From: Ophiosphaerella korrae
Lineage: Eukaryota > Ascomycota > Dothideomycetes > Pleosporales > Phaeosphaeriaceae
Assembly: GCA_028456385.1 (NCBI GenBank)
Contig: JALNQF010000659.1
Span: forward strand, 1 to 17,659
Reading direction: 5' to 3'
DNA: 17,659 nucleotides
The position numbers and the translations under genes were made by a program. The notes under the pieces are model-generated. The model was not told the DNA's origin, did no database searches, and worked only from the letters and a program-made list of their open reading frames with translations. Numbering within the stretch: position 1 is the first letter of the stretch; each line of letters opens with the position of its first letter. Shown here piece after piece: positions 1 to 9,244 of this stretch.

Positions 1-2676
1 CTCGCATCCCAGAGCTTGACCGTCCCGTCGGATGACGCTGACGCGAGCCGCGCCGAGTCGTGGGAGAAGGCTACTGAATTGACCCAACTGCTATGGCCCT
101 CGAGCGTCTGCAGGCAGGTACTCCATTTATCTTCCATGGCCGGCTTTATCGTGATCCACTTCGGCTCCTCCTTCTTAAACAGACACCTTATTAGACTGTG
201 GGCTGGACTAAACACAAGTGCGGATGCATATACCTGAAGAGGACTCTCCTCTAGAGCCCACTTATGCGACATAATAAATCGATATGCATCTCGAGCTAGC
301 TCAAGTAATGCGGGTGCATCTCCTCTTCCCTAGATTATGTCAGCCTGTAATATATGTAGATACTATCGCTAATCTTGGGATTACCTGGACTATAGTCTCG
401 AGTCTCATCACTGAAACTACCCCCTGCGGTATGCTCTTGCAAAGACTAAGAGCTTCTAGCCAGTAGAGGAATTTCTTTCTTATGAAGTTGTTGATAGAGC
501 CTCTATCCTGTAGGTCGGCTACGTGATTTGCAGAAGAGTTGGGATTCCAGTCATAGAGGTGATTGATCCAGTAGATGCACGAGTAGCGTGATGCTGCTAA
601 TGGGTCTGGGTCTGGTTGCTTAACCTGCTCGGCAGGATACCCTAACTGTCGCAAGCTGTACATATCTCTTCGGAGCGTTCTGGACATGACCTGCAGCGAT
701 CTTGAGAAGATTTGGTAGTGGGCCTCCTCTATTCCAGATAGAAAGATTTCGTGAAAGGCCTTCGTGAAGAGAAAGTCCTTTGCGGATTGGTGCACAAAAT
801 AGACCGTATCTCCTCGAATAGTAAGGAACGAACCACACAGGCCAATAATTTCGCATAGTGACGCAGGATCCATATTCTCGAGCATCTCGACAAGAGATGC
901 CAGCTCTTTCAGTGTGACGGGTCGGTATACGGTCGCGGCTAAGGCTAGTATCCGTTTGCAGAGATCAGCATTGTCCGACTTGCATATCTGCTTTGTCATT
1001 CGCTCGTAAAGACAATCCAGTCCAGGTGGAAACTCGTCTAGCCTCCTGAGGGTGTCCCATCCCCAGATCTTTTCAAGGTTTTGACAGACTAAAGCTACCC
1101 AGAGGAAGGTGCCATTCGCATGTAAGGATAGATGACCTAACACGGAGTCTCGCACTTTGACGTCGTACTTCTTCTTCTTCGCTAACTGAAGCACTTTATG
1201 CTGGATAAATATGCTCACCGCTGTAGAAACAGACTCTGCGTTCAGTTCGAGGCACAGCCTCACCTTATGCCCTGCCCTCTCGAGCCGTTCCTCAATATCA
1301 GGCCAGTTGCGGCTAGAGACGATCCACTTAACGCGAGAGGATACACACGACTTCTGAACAATAAAGTCTAACAGCTTCGGCAAGTCTACTACGCACTCGT
1401 CGAGTGCATCGATAAGTAAGGACGTGCTGTTCAAGCTCGGATCTTGCAGGATATTTGTAAAGATCTCAGATAATGCAACCCAGGCATTTGTATCCTCGAA
1501 GAGTGCTTTACCTGCGTGATGATGCTTCTTCTGTATATGCGAGACGAGTGATGGCTGCTGATTGACGAGCAAGTACAGCAGACCTCGCAGTACGGCCGTG
1601 GCGCTGTTGATTCGCGAGTCTGTGGCCTGACAGAAGAAGTAGGACAGCTGGTCTGTCTTAGGTATTGACTTGTTTAACTCATTGATGATGCCGCAGAGCA
1701 GCATTGTCTTGCCCTTGCCGGGATCGCCCTTAATCCATAGCAGTTGGCTCTGCTCATCGTTACGCCATCGTTGGAAGTCGGAGTTTTCGAGGATCCAGTG
1801 GTACGAGTCTTCTAGTAGTCCGCCCTTGGTCTCCTCAATACGCTTCTTGTCATCGCGGGGGTCGGTGAGGCGTAAGTTCTGGATACATTCCCGATCTTCT
1901 TTGTTTACGGCTTGCTGCTGCTGGACACCGTTTGAAAGCTTGATAATCTTTTTCCGCAGCCGTTGAAACGCATTTTCTTCCCCTTCACCATAGAGGAGCG
2001 GCATACAGATGTTAAACATACCTGATAGTGAGTACGCCTTGTCTTCTTTGTACATGGTCTGACGGCTTTTTGTCCATGAAAAGCGTTCTTCGACGCTGAA
2101 TTCGCATAAAGGTGTTCCTTGAAGGGCTCGGGTTGTGATACCCGTTATCTCGTGAAGCTGTCGCTCTAGCGTTATCTTGTCACCTAGTTGTTTGCCTTCG
2201 CAAGAGAAGAATTTAACTGAACGCGGGGCGAGAAGCTCTTGAAGGGTCCAGCCCCGGGTAAACCATCTACTCTCTCGAAAAGCCGGCTCCCAGGTAAACT
2301 TAGAGGATTTGCTGCTTACTTTTCGCTTAGTTGTCGAAACATCTGATAGATAGACGTAACATTCCCTCGCATTCTGGTACCAGCGAAACATAGAGTTGAT
2401 AGCATCTTGAAGCACAACTTGATTAGATTTGTCAATGCAGCAGGTATCCACCCAAAAGTATTGCAAGCCGTCGCGCTCAGCCTGTTGTCCACAGAACCGG
2501 ATCTTCTTGTAACCAGCCTTGTCCTGTCCAGTGCCATCTATCAATTCTTTGAAGCTGACCTCTTCGCCCTCCCTCCACGTATGCGAAAGGATCGCATAGG
2601 GAGGGATAATATCATCGCCCACGAACTCTTTCGTGAGGCTAAACTCTCCAGTGTTGCTGCGTAGCAAAAGACGCAT
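1..2676 (-). CDS. HET-NACHT-WD40 NLR-type protein, 3' end beyond window
   Basis: Predicted cytosolic STAND/NLR-type protein of the Podospora HET-E/HET-D (HNWD) class, whose known members trigger incompatibility cell death. The coding region is two exons, 2676-385 (764 codons) and 329 to beyond 1. Residues 1-110 and 133-150 carry the three HET blocks (AILSHTW, FWVDTCCID, RGWTLQELLAP), followed by KEDKAYSLSG and MPLLYGEGE. NACHT has Walker A GDPGKGKT (317-324), Walker B LLIDALDEC (420-428) and a VSSRNWPDIE sensor-like motif near 453. Exon 2 encodes the usual linker (LLELARDAYRF, SPLQVYASALVFSP) and then a first WD40 repeat (LEGHSSWVNSVAF, ASSDGTVKLWDA) at the window edge. The start is chosen because MRLLL...GEFSLT is the usual N-terminus of this family. 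No disabling change is seen. The number of WD40 repeats and the C-terminus are not visible. Family assignment is firm; the death-inducing role is inferred. Confidence 0.93.
330..384 (-). other. 55-nt phase-0 intron in the HET-NACHT-WD40 gene
   Basis: On the minus strand the intron begins GTAATC, has a GCTGAC branch-site-like motif and ends ATAATCTAG. Without splicing, exon 1 runs on 15 codons to a TGA at 340-342. Splicing joins ...LETIVQ to GRGDAPALLEL, which restores the linker expected between the NACHT-following region and the WD40 repeats of HNWD proteins. Frame, splice signals and homology agree. Confidence 0.88.
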
Positions 2677-3250
2677 TGCTGCGCAGGAAGCTCCGACGGA
2701 CGCATATAGTAGGAATAGGGTCTCGGAGGCTCAGCGCGGCAGCCTAGCTGAGGAGATGAACACGGCAACTCGGTCGTCTGAGAACGTCAGTCCTCGCTCT
2801 GAAGGTTAGTGCGCATATAAGGAAATAGGACAGTGAGCCTTACTGAAGGATTGCAGCGAAAAGCAGGTTAATGCTAGCTGATTCCACTGTGCGTTGGTAA
2901 CCAAGGAAGGCTGATCAAGTTCAGCTGAGGGCGGGCGATTGCACAGCCTACAGTGTGGCGCGGTAACCAAGCCTGACATTTGCGGTTAGCCGAAGGCGAT
3001 TTTACAACGCACCAAACTGAAGAGACCAACGAGCAGGTCTCACGGTTGGCTTCTGGACTGGAGCAGGAGTAATAAAGCAGAATGTACATAGCTGGCGCAT
3101 CGTAACGGTCCATACCCTCCGGGCGCACGGCCATAATAGAACTCACACACACGTGAGGTGGCGAATCTACAAGAGGTGAGCTGGTTGATGGGAAGTTTGA
3201 GTCGGCCCGAAGACTTTACACAGCCATAGGCATGACAGCCACAACCCCGC
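2677..3250. other. Upstream region of the NLR gene, no gene seen
   Basis: This stretch lies 5' of the minus-strand NLR gene and should hold its promoter. On the minus strand there are TATA-containing tracts about 30 nt (near 2706) and about 140 nt (near 2815) upstream of the ATG, neither convincing alone. Frames here are short and of unlikely composition, so no coding region is called. Confidence 0.4.
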
Positions 3251-3795
3251 TTTGCGGCTAGTAGCCCCGCCCTCCGTCAGATTACGTTACGATTATGACA
3301 ATTCTGTGCTGGCTAGTTCCTGCCCCGCCTGGTTGCAATGGACCGTCGCGTTTACGGGGGTACGGCACCACCTCCAGGCATTCCACGCACTACACCATAG
3401 ACCAGCCATGTTTAAGTGGCTTCTGGCCTTTCGCCAGGCACAGCTGCCTATGCGCGGGGCATGAGTGAGTAGACTGCACAACTTCAATGAGACTAGCTTC
3501 CGGATAGGCGTTATTGGGTCTATGAAGGTCGTCCGTGCAGATACGCACATACGCACCCCGCCAGGGCCCTTGCTACCGCAGACGCCCTAGATATCGAAGA
3601 CTCCAAGTACTGCGCTCGAATTTACGTCGCAGTGGAAGCTCGTACGCGATTCCTTTGATACATCACCTACAAAGACTTAGGCTAGCTTTGCGCAGCTTAC
3701 TAAGGGAGCTGTGGATTGTAACAATACATCTATCTTACATGCTCAGGCACATTCGCCAAGATATGGAAAGTTTAGGTCTTTGCGACCAACATGTC
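3251..3795. other. Unassigned stretch downstream of the reductase-domain relic
   Basis: The minus strand here should encode the C-terminal third of the reductase domain if the synthase relic were collinear. No family motif could be followed in any of the three frames after IHRPG at about 3820. The stretch is either too decayed to read, or replaced by unrelated DNA at a breakpoint near 3800. The open frame at 3293-3556 on the minus strand has no recognisable motif. Confidence 0.4.
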
Positions 3796-3819
3796 AGCAC
3801 GCACATAACTCACGACGAG

Positions 3820-4400
3820 GTCGTCGAGCCCCAGGTCGATGGATCGAGACTGGTAAACCAATCATGTTCGCTACCTTCTTCAGGTAAACTTCGCTCGCCC
3901 ATTTGCTCGCTGTGAAGCCTTCTGAGCCGTTCGTCGGGGGTGTATGTGCGGACATGGACCCAGGTGGCGCTGAATGAGAACCAGAGAGCAAGACCACCCG
4001 TGGGGAAGATATGAAGTGGAACAGCACCATACGGGAAGCCGCCATCCCAGCCAATGATTGCGTTGACATGTAGTTGGCAGCTCGGACAGATGGGTAGTTG
4101 TTCAAACACTAATCCGTGCTTGACATTATCATTACCAGCTCGCTGCTAGACAAACCAAAAATAGGACTTGCGAGGCTACCATGGTAGACAACCACCTTGG
4201 AGCTAGGTAGAATTCGAGGCTGCGCATCGGCTGGTACGGCAATGCAATAGATCTTCGCAGTGTCCGGAAGGGCAATCAAGGCCTCAAGGATGTGCCATTC
4301 AAGAAAACCAGTAGCGCCGGTCAGAAGCACGACTCGGCTTGTCCGCTTCGGTGGAGATGACTCTTCGACGCAAATCGTAGTAACCGGCTTTCGTGTGACA
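3820..4400 (-). pseudogene. Terminal reductase (R) domain fragment of the synthase
   Basis: Relic of the NAD(P)H-binding SDR-type domain that releases the product by reduction, or in some hybrids by Dieckmann cyclisation. The frame at 4426-4109 gives SRVVLLTGATGFLEWHILEA, the Rossmann glycine motif with E where the family has G. After a stop and frame change the domain resumes near 4095 with NNYPSVRAANYMSTQSLA, FISSPRVVLLSGS and GFTASKWASEVYLKK, ending at PVSIHRPG. The catalytic YxxxK motif reads FTASK, so the tyrosine is a phenylalanine. The C-terminal part is not recognisable. Whether F is ancestral (some cyclising R* domains depart from the canonical triad) or decay cannot be decided here. 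Confidence 0.85.
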
Positions 4401-4439
4401 CCAGTCTTCTCTTTCGAGTTGATCAATTCAGAAACCAGC

Positions 4440-4935
4440 TAACTTCTCCCAAGATTCGTCGCAGCCACCATATTGTGCAAAGGACTTGACTGATACAAGT
4501 CGCCGAGTTCGATCGTAACACCCATCTTCATCTCGATAATATACTGTAGGCGCAGCAGGAGAAGCGAGCTCCCACCAACAGCAAAGAAACCAGTTTCTAG
4601 CCCAATAACGGCGGCACCACAGGATTCGCCGAGGACTTCTTTCCAGATGAGTTGCATTTCTCCCTCGCTGACATTCATTGGCGTATGGTTCTTGCCATCA
4701 CCTACCTGCTTTGGAAGTGGCATTGCTGCGACAGCCTTTTGGTCTACCTTACGTTTGTGGTTGTAGGTAAGCGATCCAAAGGCAAGATGAGAAAAGGCAT
4801 CATGTATTGGGGTAGTGCGAGTCTGGGAAGGAGCTTCTGAAGATAACCCGGGTTCGAATGTTCGAATCACCCTTACGCGCGAATACCACGTGCGCAACAA
4901 GAAATTGAGGCGAGCCACGAACAGTAACAACGGCG
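4440..4935 (-). pseudogene. Adenylation-domain C-terminus plus peptidyl carrier protein
   Basis: In one frame, minus-strand 4935-4800 reads AGAVVTVRGSPQFLVAHVVF, typical of the region between motifs A8 and A9 of fungal PKS-NRPS adenylation domains. A shifted frame then gives the A9-A10 zone (FGSLTYNHKRKVDQKAVAAM; the family has NGKVDRKA) and a carrier domain with FFAVGGSSLLLLRLQ. The carrier serine, the phosphopantetheine site, is present in GGSS. The A-domain tail, together with a carrier followed directly by R, is the evidence that this was a hybrid and not a plain PKS. The substrate-code region of the A domain is deleted, so the amino acid cannot be predicted. Confidence 0.78.
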
Positions 4936-4944
4936 CCGGCAAGG

Positions 4945-5720
4945 GTCCTTTTCGCCGTTGTCAAGATAGCGTGAGACCAAATGTGTAATCTGACGACGTG
5001 TCGCGTTCAGGAGTGTATTCGCGGCCCTGTCTGGAACCAGACGCGGAACCAACCCCTCATCGTTCTTCACCTGCAGCTCGGGCCCGTGGTGCCAGACTGT
5101 GGGAGATCCGTCGTGTCTGGGTGAAGGCTGTTCAACCAGTTGCATAAGACACTGCATGGCTAGTCTCATATCCCAGCCGGACGATGTATCGAAGTCCAGG
5201 AATTGCAGTCGTAGATTGGGGACCTCAAACGCGAGAGAACGGCCGATCCTACTCATCATGTTTGCATATGGATCATCGTCGTGACCACTTGACGTAACCC
5301 ACACAATGTTCGACGCGGTGTCGATAAGCTGTTAAAGACCCTTCAGTGAGGCCTCATTAAGGACGGATGACAAGCATATCGATTTGTCGAGCTCTGCCAA
5401 GCATAGAACGTTGGTATCGCGAGGAATGCTACTCGGATCCAGTCAGTCGAATCCGGCAGCCGTGGCTACGCACAGCGTCTGGCCTTGGAGCAAACTTTTC
5501 GCCGGAGCACTGCATCCCTTACAAACGGTGTTCGCCACCGATGACAGAAATTGGTGATCTCAACCCTTTGTCATCATATAATGATAGATCAGGGATACGC
5601 GATGGCTGTTCGTTCATAGCACGTGTGACAAAAACCGAACAATTGTGCTTGGAGGTAACGGAACAGTCATAAGTGATTGAATCAATACCTGAGAAGCCGT
5701 TGGCAGACAGCAACTTGTCC
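4945..5720 (-). pseudogene. Post-MT linker and structural KR half of the PKS
   Basis: Minus-strand 5713-5520 reads NGFSGIDSITYD, CSVFVTRAMNEQ and SVIGGEHRL, the segment that follows the methyltransferase in reducing PKSs. It continues in another frame with IPRDTNVLCLAELDKS and LKGL, a TAA at 5332-5334, then QLIDTASNIVWVTSSGH. The frame ending at 4873 holds DDPYANMMSRIGRSLAFEV and NLRLQFLDFD, the non-catalytic KR subdomain, and ATRRQITHLVS near 4990. The TAA is one C-to-T change from CAA. Shortly after the ATRRQITHLVS motif the sequence switches to the adenylation-domain tail, marking a large deletion. Confidence 0.85.
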
Positions 5721-5734
5721 TAGGCCTGTATCGA

Positions 5735-6690
5735 GACCCCAGGTAGCGGAAATCTCCCGTCATCGATCTCCATCCACCAACCTTCGAGGCCAGCCATGAG
5801 ACCGGTCTCACGAAGCATATTGCCAGTGACCTCGACTTCGATCAAGAACCCGCCGGGGCGCAGCAGCGATCTCGCGTGGTGCACCGTCTGCATGATGTTG
5901 CGTGTAGCATGCAGTACATTTGCGGTTATTACAACACCATATGATGAATCGGCGAAGCCTTGACTGGATGGTGGTGCTTCGATGTTGAGGCGCTTAAACT
6001 CCATGTACTCTGAGTAGTCGCCGAATCTCTCCGCCGCCTTTTCAAAGAATCCAGATGAAACATCTGTATATGTGTATGAGGCAAACGCACCGTTGATTGC
6101 CTCTAGCACAGTGTGCGTTGTACCACCAGCGCCAGCACCAATCTCTAGAATCCTACTCTTGGATATTTGAGCGTCAGTTTCTTCATCAAGAATGCGACAT
6201 ATTGGTTGCATACTTCGAATCCTCGCCCCTCCAAATACAGCCGAGTGAGCGGATCGTTTTTCAACATGTGTTCTAGCATCTCTGATTCCCCACGTACGAC
6301 GGATGGAAGATTTTTCCCCACAGCTGCAAGGAGCTCAAGGCCGACACTGACTTTGAAGCGTGCCCCGAAATCTTCAATATCTTCATACGTATCCTTGATC
6401 CATTCCAGATTTAGCACGACTAGCTGCCCTTCACGCAATGGATAGAGAAGCATTTCAATACCTTTGAGCATCGTCTGGTGACATGGTTGCAGCCCCGCTC
6501 CGACCTCCTCGGGAAAGTCGCGGCAGATATTCCGCAGAAAGAAGAAGCTTGTATGCTCAACCGCTTCGATGTACTCCTGCTCATAATCCGTGATCTCAGC
6601 CACACGTAGGCTTGGGAAACCGTGCGCCACATCCACGTCCCAGATCGTCTTCGCAAAGATCAGGCGATCTTCCGAAGGTTGAGGTTCGGT
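5735..6690 (-). pseudogene. C-methyltransferase domain of the PKS relic
   Basis: The SAM-dependent methyltransferase would add alpha-methyl groups during chain growth. The N-terminal part (in the 7083-6145 frame) has FAKTIWDVDVAHG, SFFFLRNICRDF, GKNLPSVVRGESEML and YLEGRGFEVCNQYVAFLMKK. A one-base frame change near 6150-6170 leads to SRILEIGAGAGGTTHTVLE, the SAM-binding motif I, then YTYTDVSSGFFEKAAERFG, VVITANVLHAT and RSLLRPGGFLIEVEVTG. All core motifs survive, making this the best-preserved part of the relic and suggesting that death is not very ancient. Confidence 0.92.
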
Positions 6691-7400
6691 AAGCGCTCTC
6701 ACCATAAGACCATCTATTCGCACCCTTGGTTTCGTCGCGTACGGATCGTAAATGTCGATATTTAATTGATGACCTGTCTTGGATGACTCGAGAAGGTGAG
6801 CTTGGATATCTATTCTATCGCGGTCGGAGGGCCTATCTAACCCTCTTGTAGCATCCCTCTTGCTAAGGTCACCGCCGGCAAGGCCGCTATAACATGTGAA
6901 GTTAGCCACTAAGCCCGGTTGATCCAAGGATCCGCTCGCACGATCGCGGATTTTAAGCTTGAACAGCGTTTCGATTTTATCAGAGCCTTCTGGAAGTACT
7001 AGTGGTCTTCGGATTCTCACGTCGTATAGCTCTATAGTCGCTAAAGAGGGGGCGAAAAGCTGGTATGCTGCTTGCGCGGCCATCTGACGTAGCCAGCAGC
7101 AGGAAGACGGCCTGTCCCTGCACCTTGTGTCCTTTGATCCAAGTTAAGTCATCTTGGCCAAAGATGTTTTGCTAGGTAACGTTATATTGAGGTTTTTATC
7201 TAATCGGCCAATAGCTTGTGGGGTGGATGTTTTTTTGAGGTGACGCTTTGCAATACGCGACACCTGCCAGTACATGCTTTCATGATCCCATGCGTAGGTC
7301 GGCAACCCTTTGACTGGCGTTGGTTGGGTATATCGGCCCTTCATTCTGCGCCAGTTGTCGAGATTGACGTTGGCATCACCAAAAAGCAACACCGTAGAAA
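6690..7400 (-). pseudogene. Dehydratase domain of the PKS relic
   Basis: The linker frame at 7392-7144 contains GLPTYAWDHESMYWQVSRIA, the conserved entry to DH. In another frame the DH N-terminal hotdog reads TWIKGHKVQGQAVF, with the catalytic-type histidine at 7129-7127, then PAAGYV and MAAQAAYQL in two further frames, implying two small indels near 7085-7105. Upstream, a TAG at 7172-7174 replaces the expected Trp before QNIFG, one G-to-A change from TGG. The C-terminal hotdog continues as ATIELYDVRIRRPLVLPEG in the 7083-6145 frame. The histidine is kept but the frame is broken at least three times. Confidence 0.85.
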
Positions 7401-8720
7401 CCCGAGCGCAGCTGACATGGCCTCTACATTGTTCTTTCCGCGCTCAAGGCATCCAATGTAGCGCACTGGCATTTTCTGCAGCATGGTAACAGTATCTCTA
7501 ACAGCCACTCGCATCGCGGGATGCGGACCAACCTCCAAAACGATGGCAAAGTCAGGGCACTATTCCAAGGTCGTCTGCAGTGCCTGCTGAAAAAGTACAG
7601 GCTTGACCATGTTGTCGACCAGTACTGACTTCTGACTTGCTCAGTTCCTTTACCGGTCAGATTTACGCCATCTTGGACGCTCGAGTATCAGATGCAGCGG
7701 CCTGATGCGGGTTGAGGGTGGATGCCCAAATTCTTCAAAAAGCGCGCATACCTCTTAGCGCAAGGGGCCATGTGACGTGAATGATAGGATAAATCGATGC
7801 GCAGAATTTTTGAAAAGGCATTTTTTCCATCCAGCAATTCTTTCGCCTCATAGATCGCATCTCGGTCGCCGGATAGAGTGGTGCTCGAAGGTGAATTGCT
7901 CGCAGCAACCTCGAGGCGATCCACAAATTGAGTTATAGAGCATAGTCCCAATGCCTGTCTAGACCCATACCAACTACCATCATAGATCCTTTCTAGCTAT
8001 TTAGACTTACTACAAGATAAGCGACTGCTCCGCAATAGTACACAATAGACATAGTATCCCTTGTGCTTAGTATGCTAGCTGCATATGCAGCAGAGATTTC
8101 CCTAGACGAGTGACCAACGACCGCACTAAACTTAATACCGATCGCTTGGAGGGGATCAACAAGCGCAATCTAGATAGCGGTGCACATCGGTTGCGCCATC
8201 TCAGCCGGGAGTGTTTCCGGGAGCGAATCGCCATTCGACAGCGCATCCATCAAAGACCATGACGGCGCATGGGGAGGACTCAACAACTCATTTGAGCATG
8301 TTTCCAGAGGTGTTTTAAATTCAGGGCATGCCCGGATCAGCTCAAGACCCATATTCATCCATTGAGCTCCTTAGGAAATCGTAAGTGACTGATCTTTAAA
8401 CAAGCTCTTGTTGATGACAACGCACTTACCCAGTGAAGATACAGAGCATTCTAGGAGATGATGCAGGATCCGCATATGATATGCGCATTCCGCATCGTGC
8501 AGCTTCGTCCGCTTCTGCTGTACGTAGTTTCTCGTTGGGCCTGTTCAGGAGTGTCGAACGATCCAATGCCATAACATACGTCCGCATAGATAGGATACTT
8601 CTTCGCGCGAAAAGTGTCCTTTCCAGGGCGTCTAGATCTACAGAGGGATTGCGATGCAGGTACTTAGATATTCGCTTAAGGTATTCAAGTAAGGGCAACT
8701 CGCATGCTGCAGAATAATGC
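7400..8720 (-). pseudogene. Acyltransferase domain and KS-AT linker of the PKS relic
   Basis: The malonyl-loading AT follows the linker LLEYLKRISKYLHRNPSVDL and SPRMLCIFTG (8710-8430). Then come MNMGLELIRACPEF, a TAG at 8170-8172 (expected Gln), [11 protein letters not shown] and the active site GHSSRE at 8115-8098, where the family has GHSSGE. The serine is present but the glycine is arginine. A second TAG is at 7993-7995. The rest reads VDRLEVAASNSPSSTTLSGD, RIDLSYHSRHMAPC, MEVGPHPAMR and FGDANVNLDNWRR in changing frames. Recognisable homology starts at about 8718, directly where the KS should end, so the KS is lost at a sharp left border of the gene. Confidence 0.9.
8373..8429 (-). other. 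Probable intron remnant inside the PKS FTGQGAQW motif
   Basis: On the minus strand CIFTG is followed by a consensus 5' splice site GTAAGT (8429-8424), and GAQWMNMG resumes near 8370 after CCTAAG. The gap of about 57 nt interrupts the conserved AT-entry motif and has intron size. The exact acceptor is uncertain because no in-frame AG gives the missing Gln; a TAA sits where CAA is expected. Confidence 0.55.
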
Positions 8721-8759
8721 GCATATATATACACTTTATGCACGACGTAAGATAGATGG

Positions 8760-9035
8760 CTCAAGACTATATTATACCTACTACCTAGCTACCTTACTTA
8801 CCTAACCTCAACCTAATCAAGCACCTCTAGTAGCATCTTAAGAAGATAATATATAAGTACTACCCACAAAACAATAACTCTTTAAAAAGCTGAAGAGGAG
8901 TGGGAGGGCTTCTGTAGCGCGTTGAAGGAGTGCTGGCGGCATATACTAGGTACGCTTATACGTAAGCTTATCTTGAGTATGCCGAGGAGGATTTAAGCTT
9001 GTAGGCGCGCGCGAGGCTGGTAGACTAACTACTAA
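8760..9035 (+). mobile_element. Tc1/mariner-type transposase 3' remnant
   Basis: C-terminal end of a DDE transposase, the cut-and-paste enzyme of Tc1/mariner elements. From about 8789 the frame reads LPYLPNLNLIKHL, two TAGs (8825-8830), then HLKKIIYKYYP. This matches the family's PPYSPDLNPIEHLW block holding the third catalytic acid, with D to N, P to L, E to K and two Trp codons now TAG. After a one-base shift in an A-rich run near 8885 it continues AEEEWEGFCSALKECW and LILSMPRRI, a TAA, ACRRARGW, a TAG, TNY and a final TAA (9033-9035). The SMPRR...A.GW..Y ending is characteristic. Every altered residue and internal stop listed is one or two transitions from the family residue. No terminal inverted repeats were identified and the 5' part is absent. 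Confidence 0.82.
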
Positions 9036-9244
9036 TTTAATTCTCTCTGAATATATTAAAAAAAAAGTTTCTATATAATTTTAGTTGGTGGGTGGTTGTG
9101 AACGATGAAGCGTCAATCTCGTGTTGGGCGCGCACGTGCCTCGCTGTTCCAAACTTTTGTCTAGTAACTGTATATAGAGTTTTTATCTTGGCGTTTATAG
9201 CATATATATGTAAATCTAGCGCTAGTTAACAAAAAAGGAGATAA
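9036..9244. other. AT-rich stretch without gene
   Basis: Homopolymer A and T runs (for example 9058-9067) and TATATA tracts occur, with a short palindrome CTAGCGCTAG near 9218. The 3' terminal inverted repeat of the neighbouring transposon may lie here but could not be recognised without its partner. Confidence 0.4.

Larger units (their letters stand above)
3796..8720 (-). pseudogene. Decayed reducing PKS-NRPS hybrid synthase, internally deleted
   Basis: Remains of a large iterative polyketide synthase-nonribosomal peptide synthetase of the fungal KS-AT-DH-MT-KR-ACP-C-A-T-R type, which would make an amino-acid-linked polyketide. In gene order the window keeps the KS-AT linker, AT, DH, C-methyltransferase, post-MT linker with structural KR, the last part of the A domain, the carrier protein and about two thirds of the reductase. 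Each piece is recognised by family motifs, but they lie in changing frames with several stops. The KS is absent beyond about 8720. ER0, catalytic KR, ACP, C and most of A are absent at about 4945. The relic is about 4.9 kb against roughly 12 kb for an intact gene. Many damaged codons look like C-to-T or G-to-A transitions. It cannot be functional. Identification as a reducing PKS is firm; the hybrid nature rests on the A-domain tail and carrier. Confidence 0.9.

Noticed and set aside
340..384. Natural stop of a 778-residue HET-NACHT protein without repeats
   Set aside because: The last 14 residues lack family similarity, and a canonical intron restores the linker and WD40 repeat beyond it.
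4845..4870. tRNA-like B box (GGTTCGAAT) in GGGTTCGAATGTTCGAATC
   Set aside because: No A box or cloverleaf around it; it lies inside the decayed adenylation-domain tail.
4440..4935. Plain ACP of a PKS ending in a reductase
   Set aside because: The preceding A8-A10-like motifs indicate a peptidyl carrier after an adenylation domain, so a PKS-NRPS hybrid is more likely.
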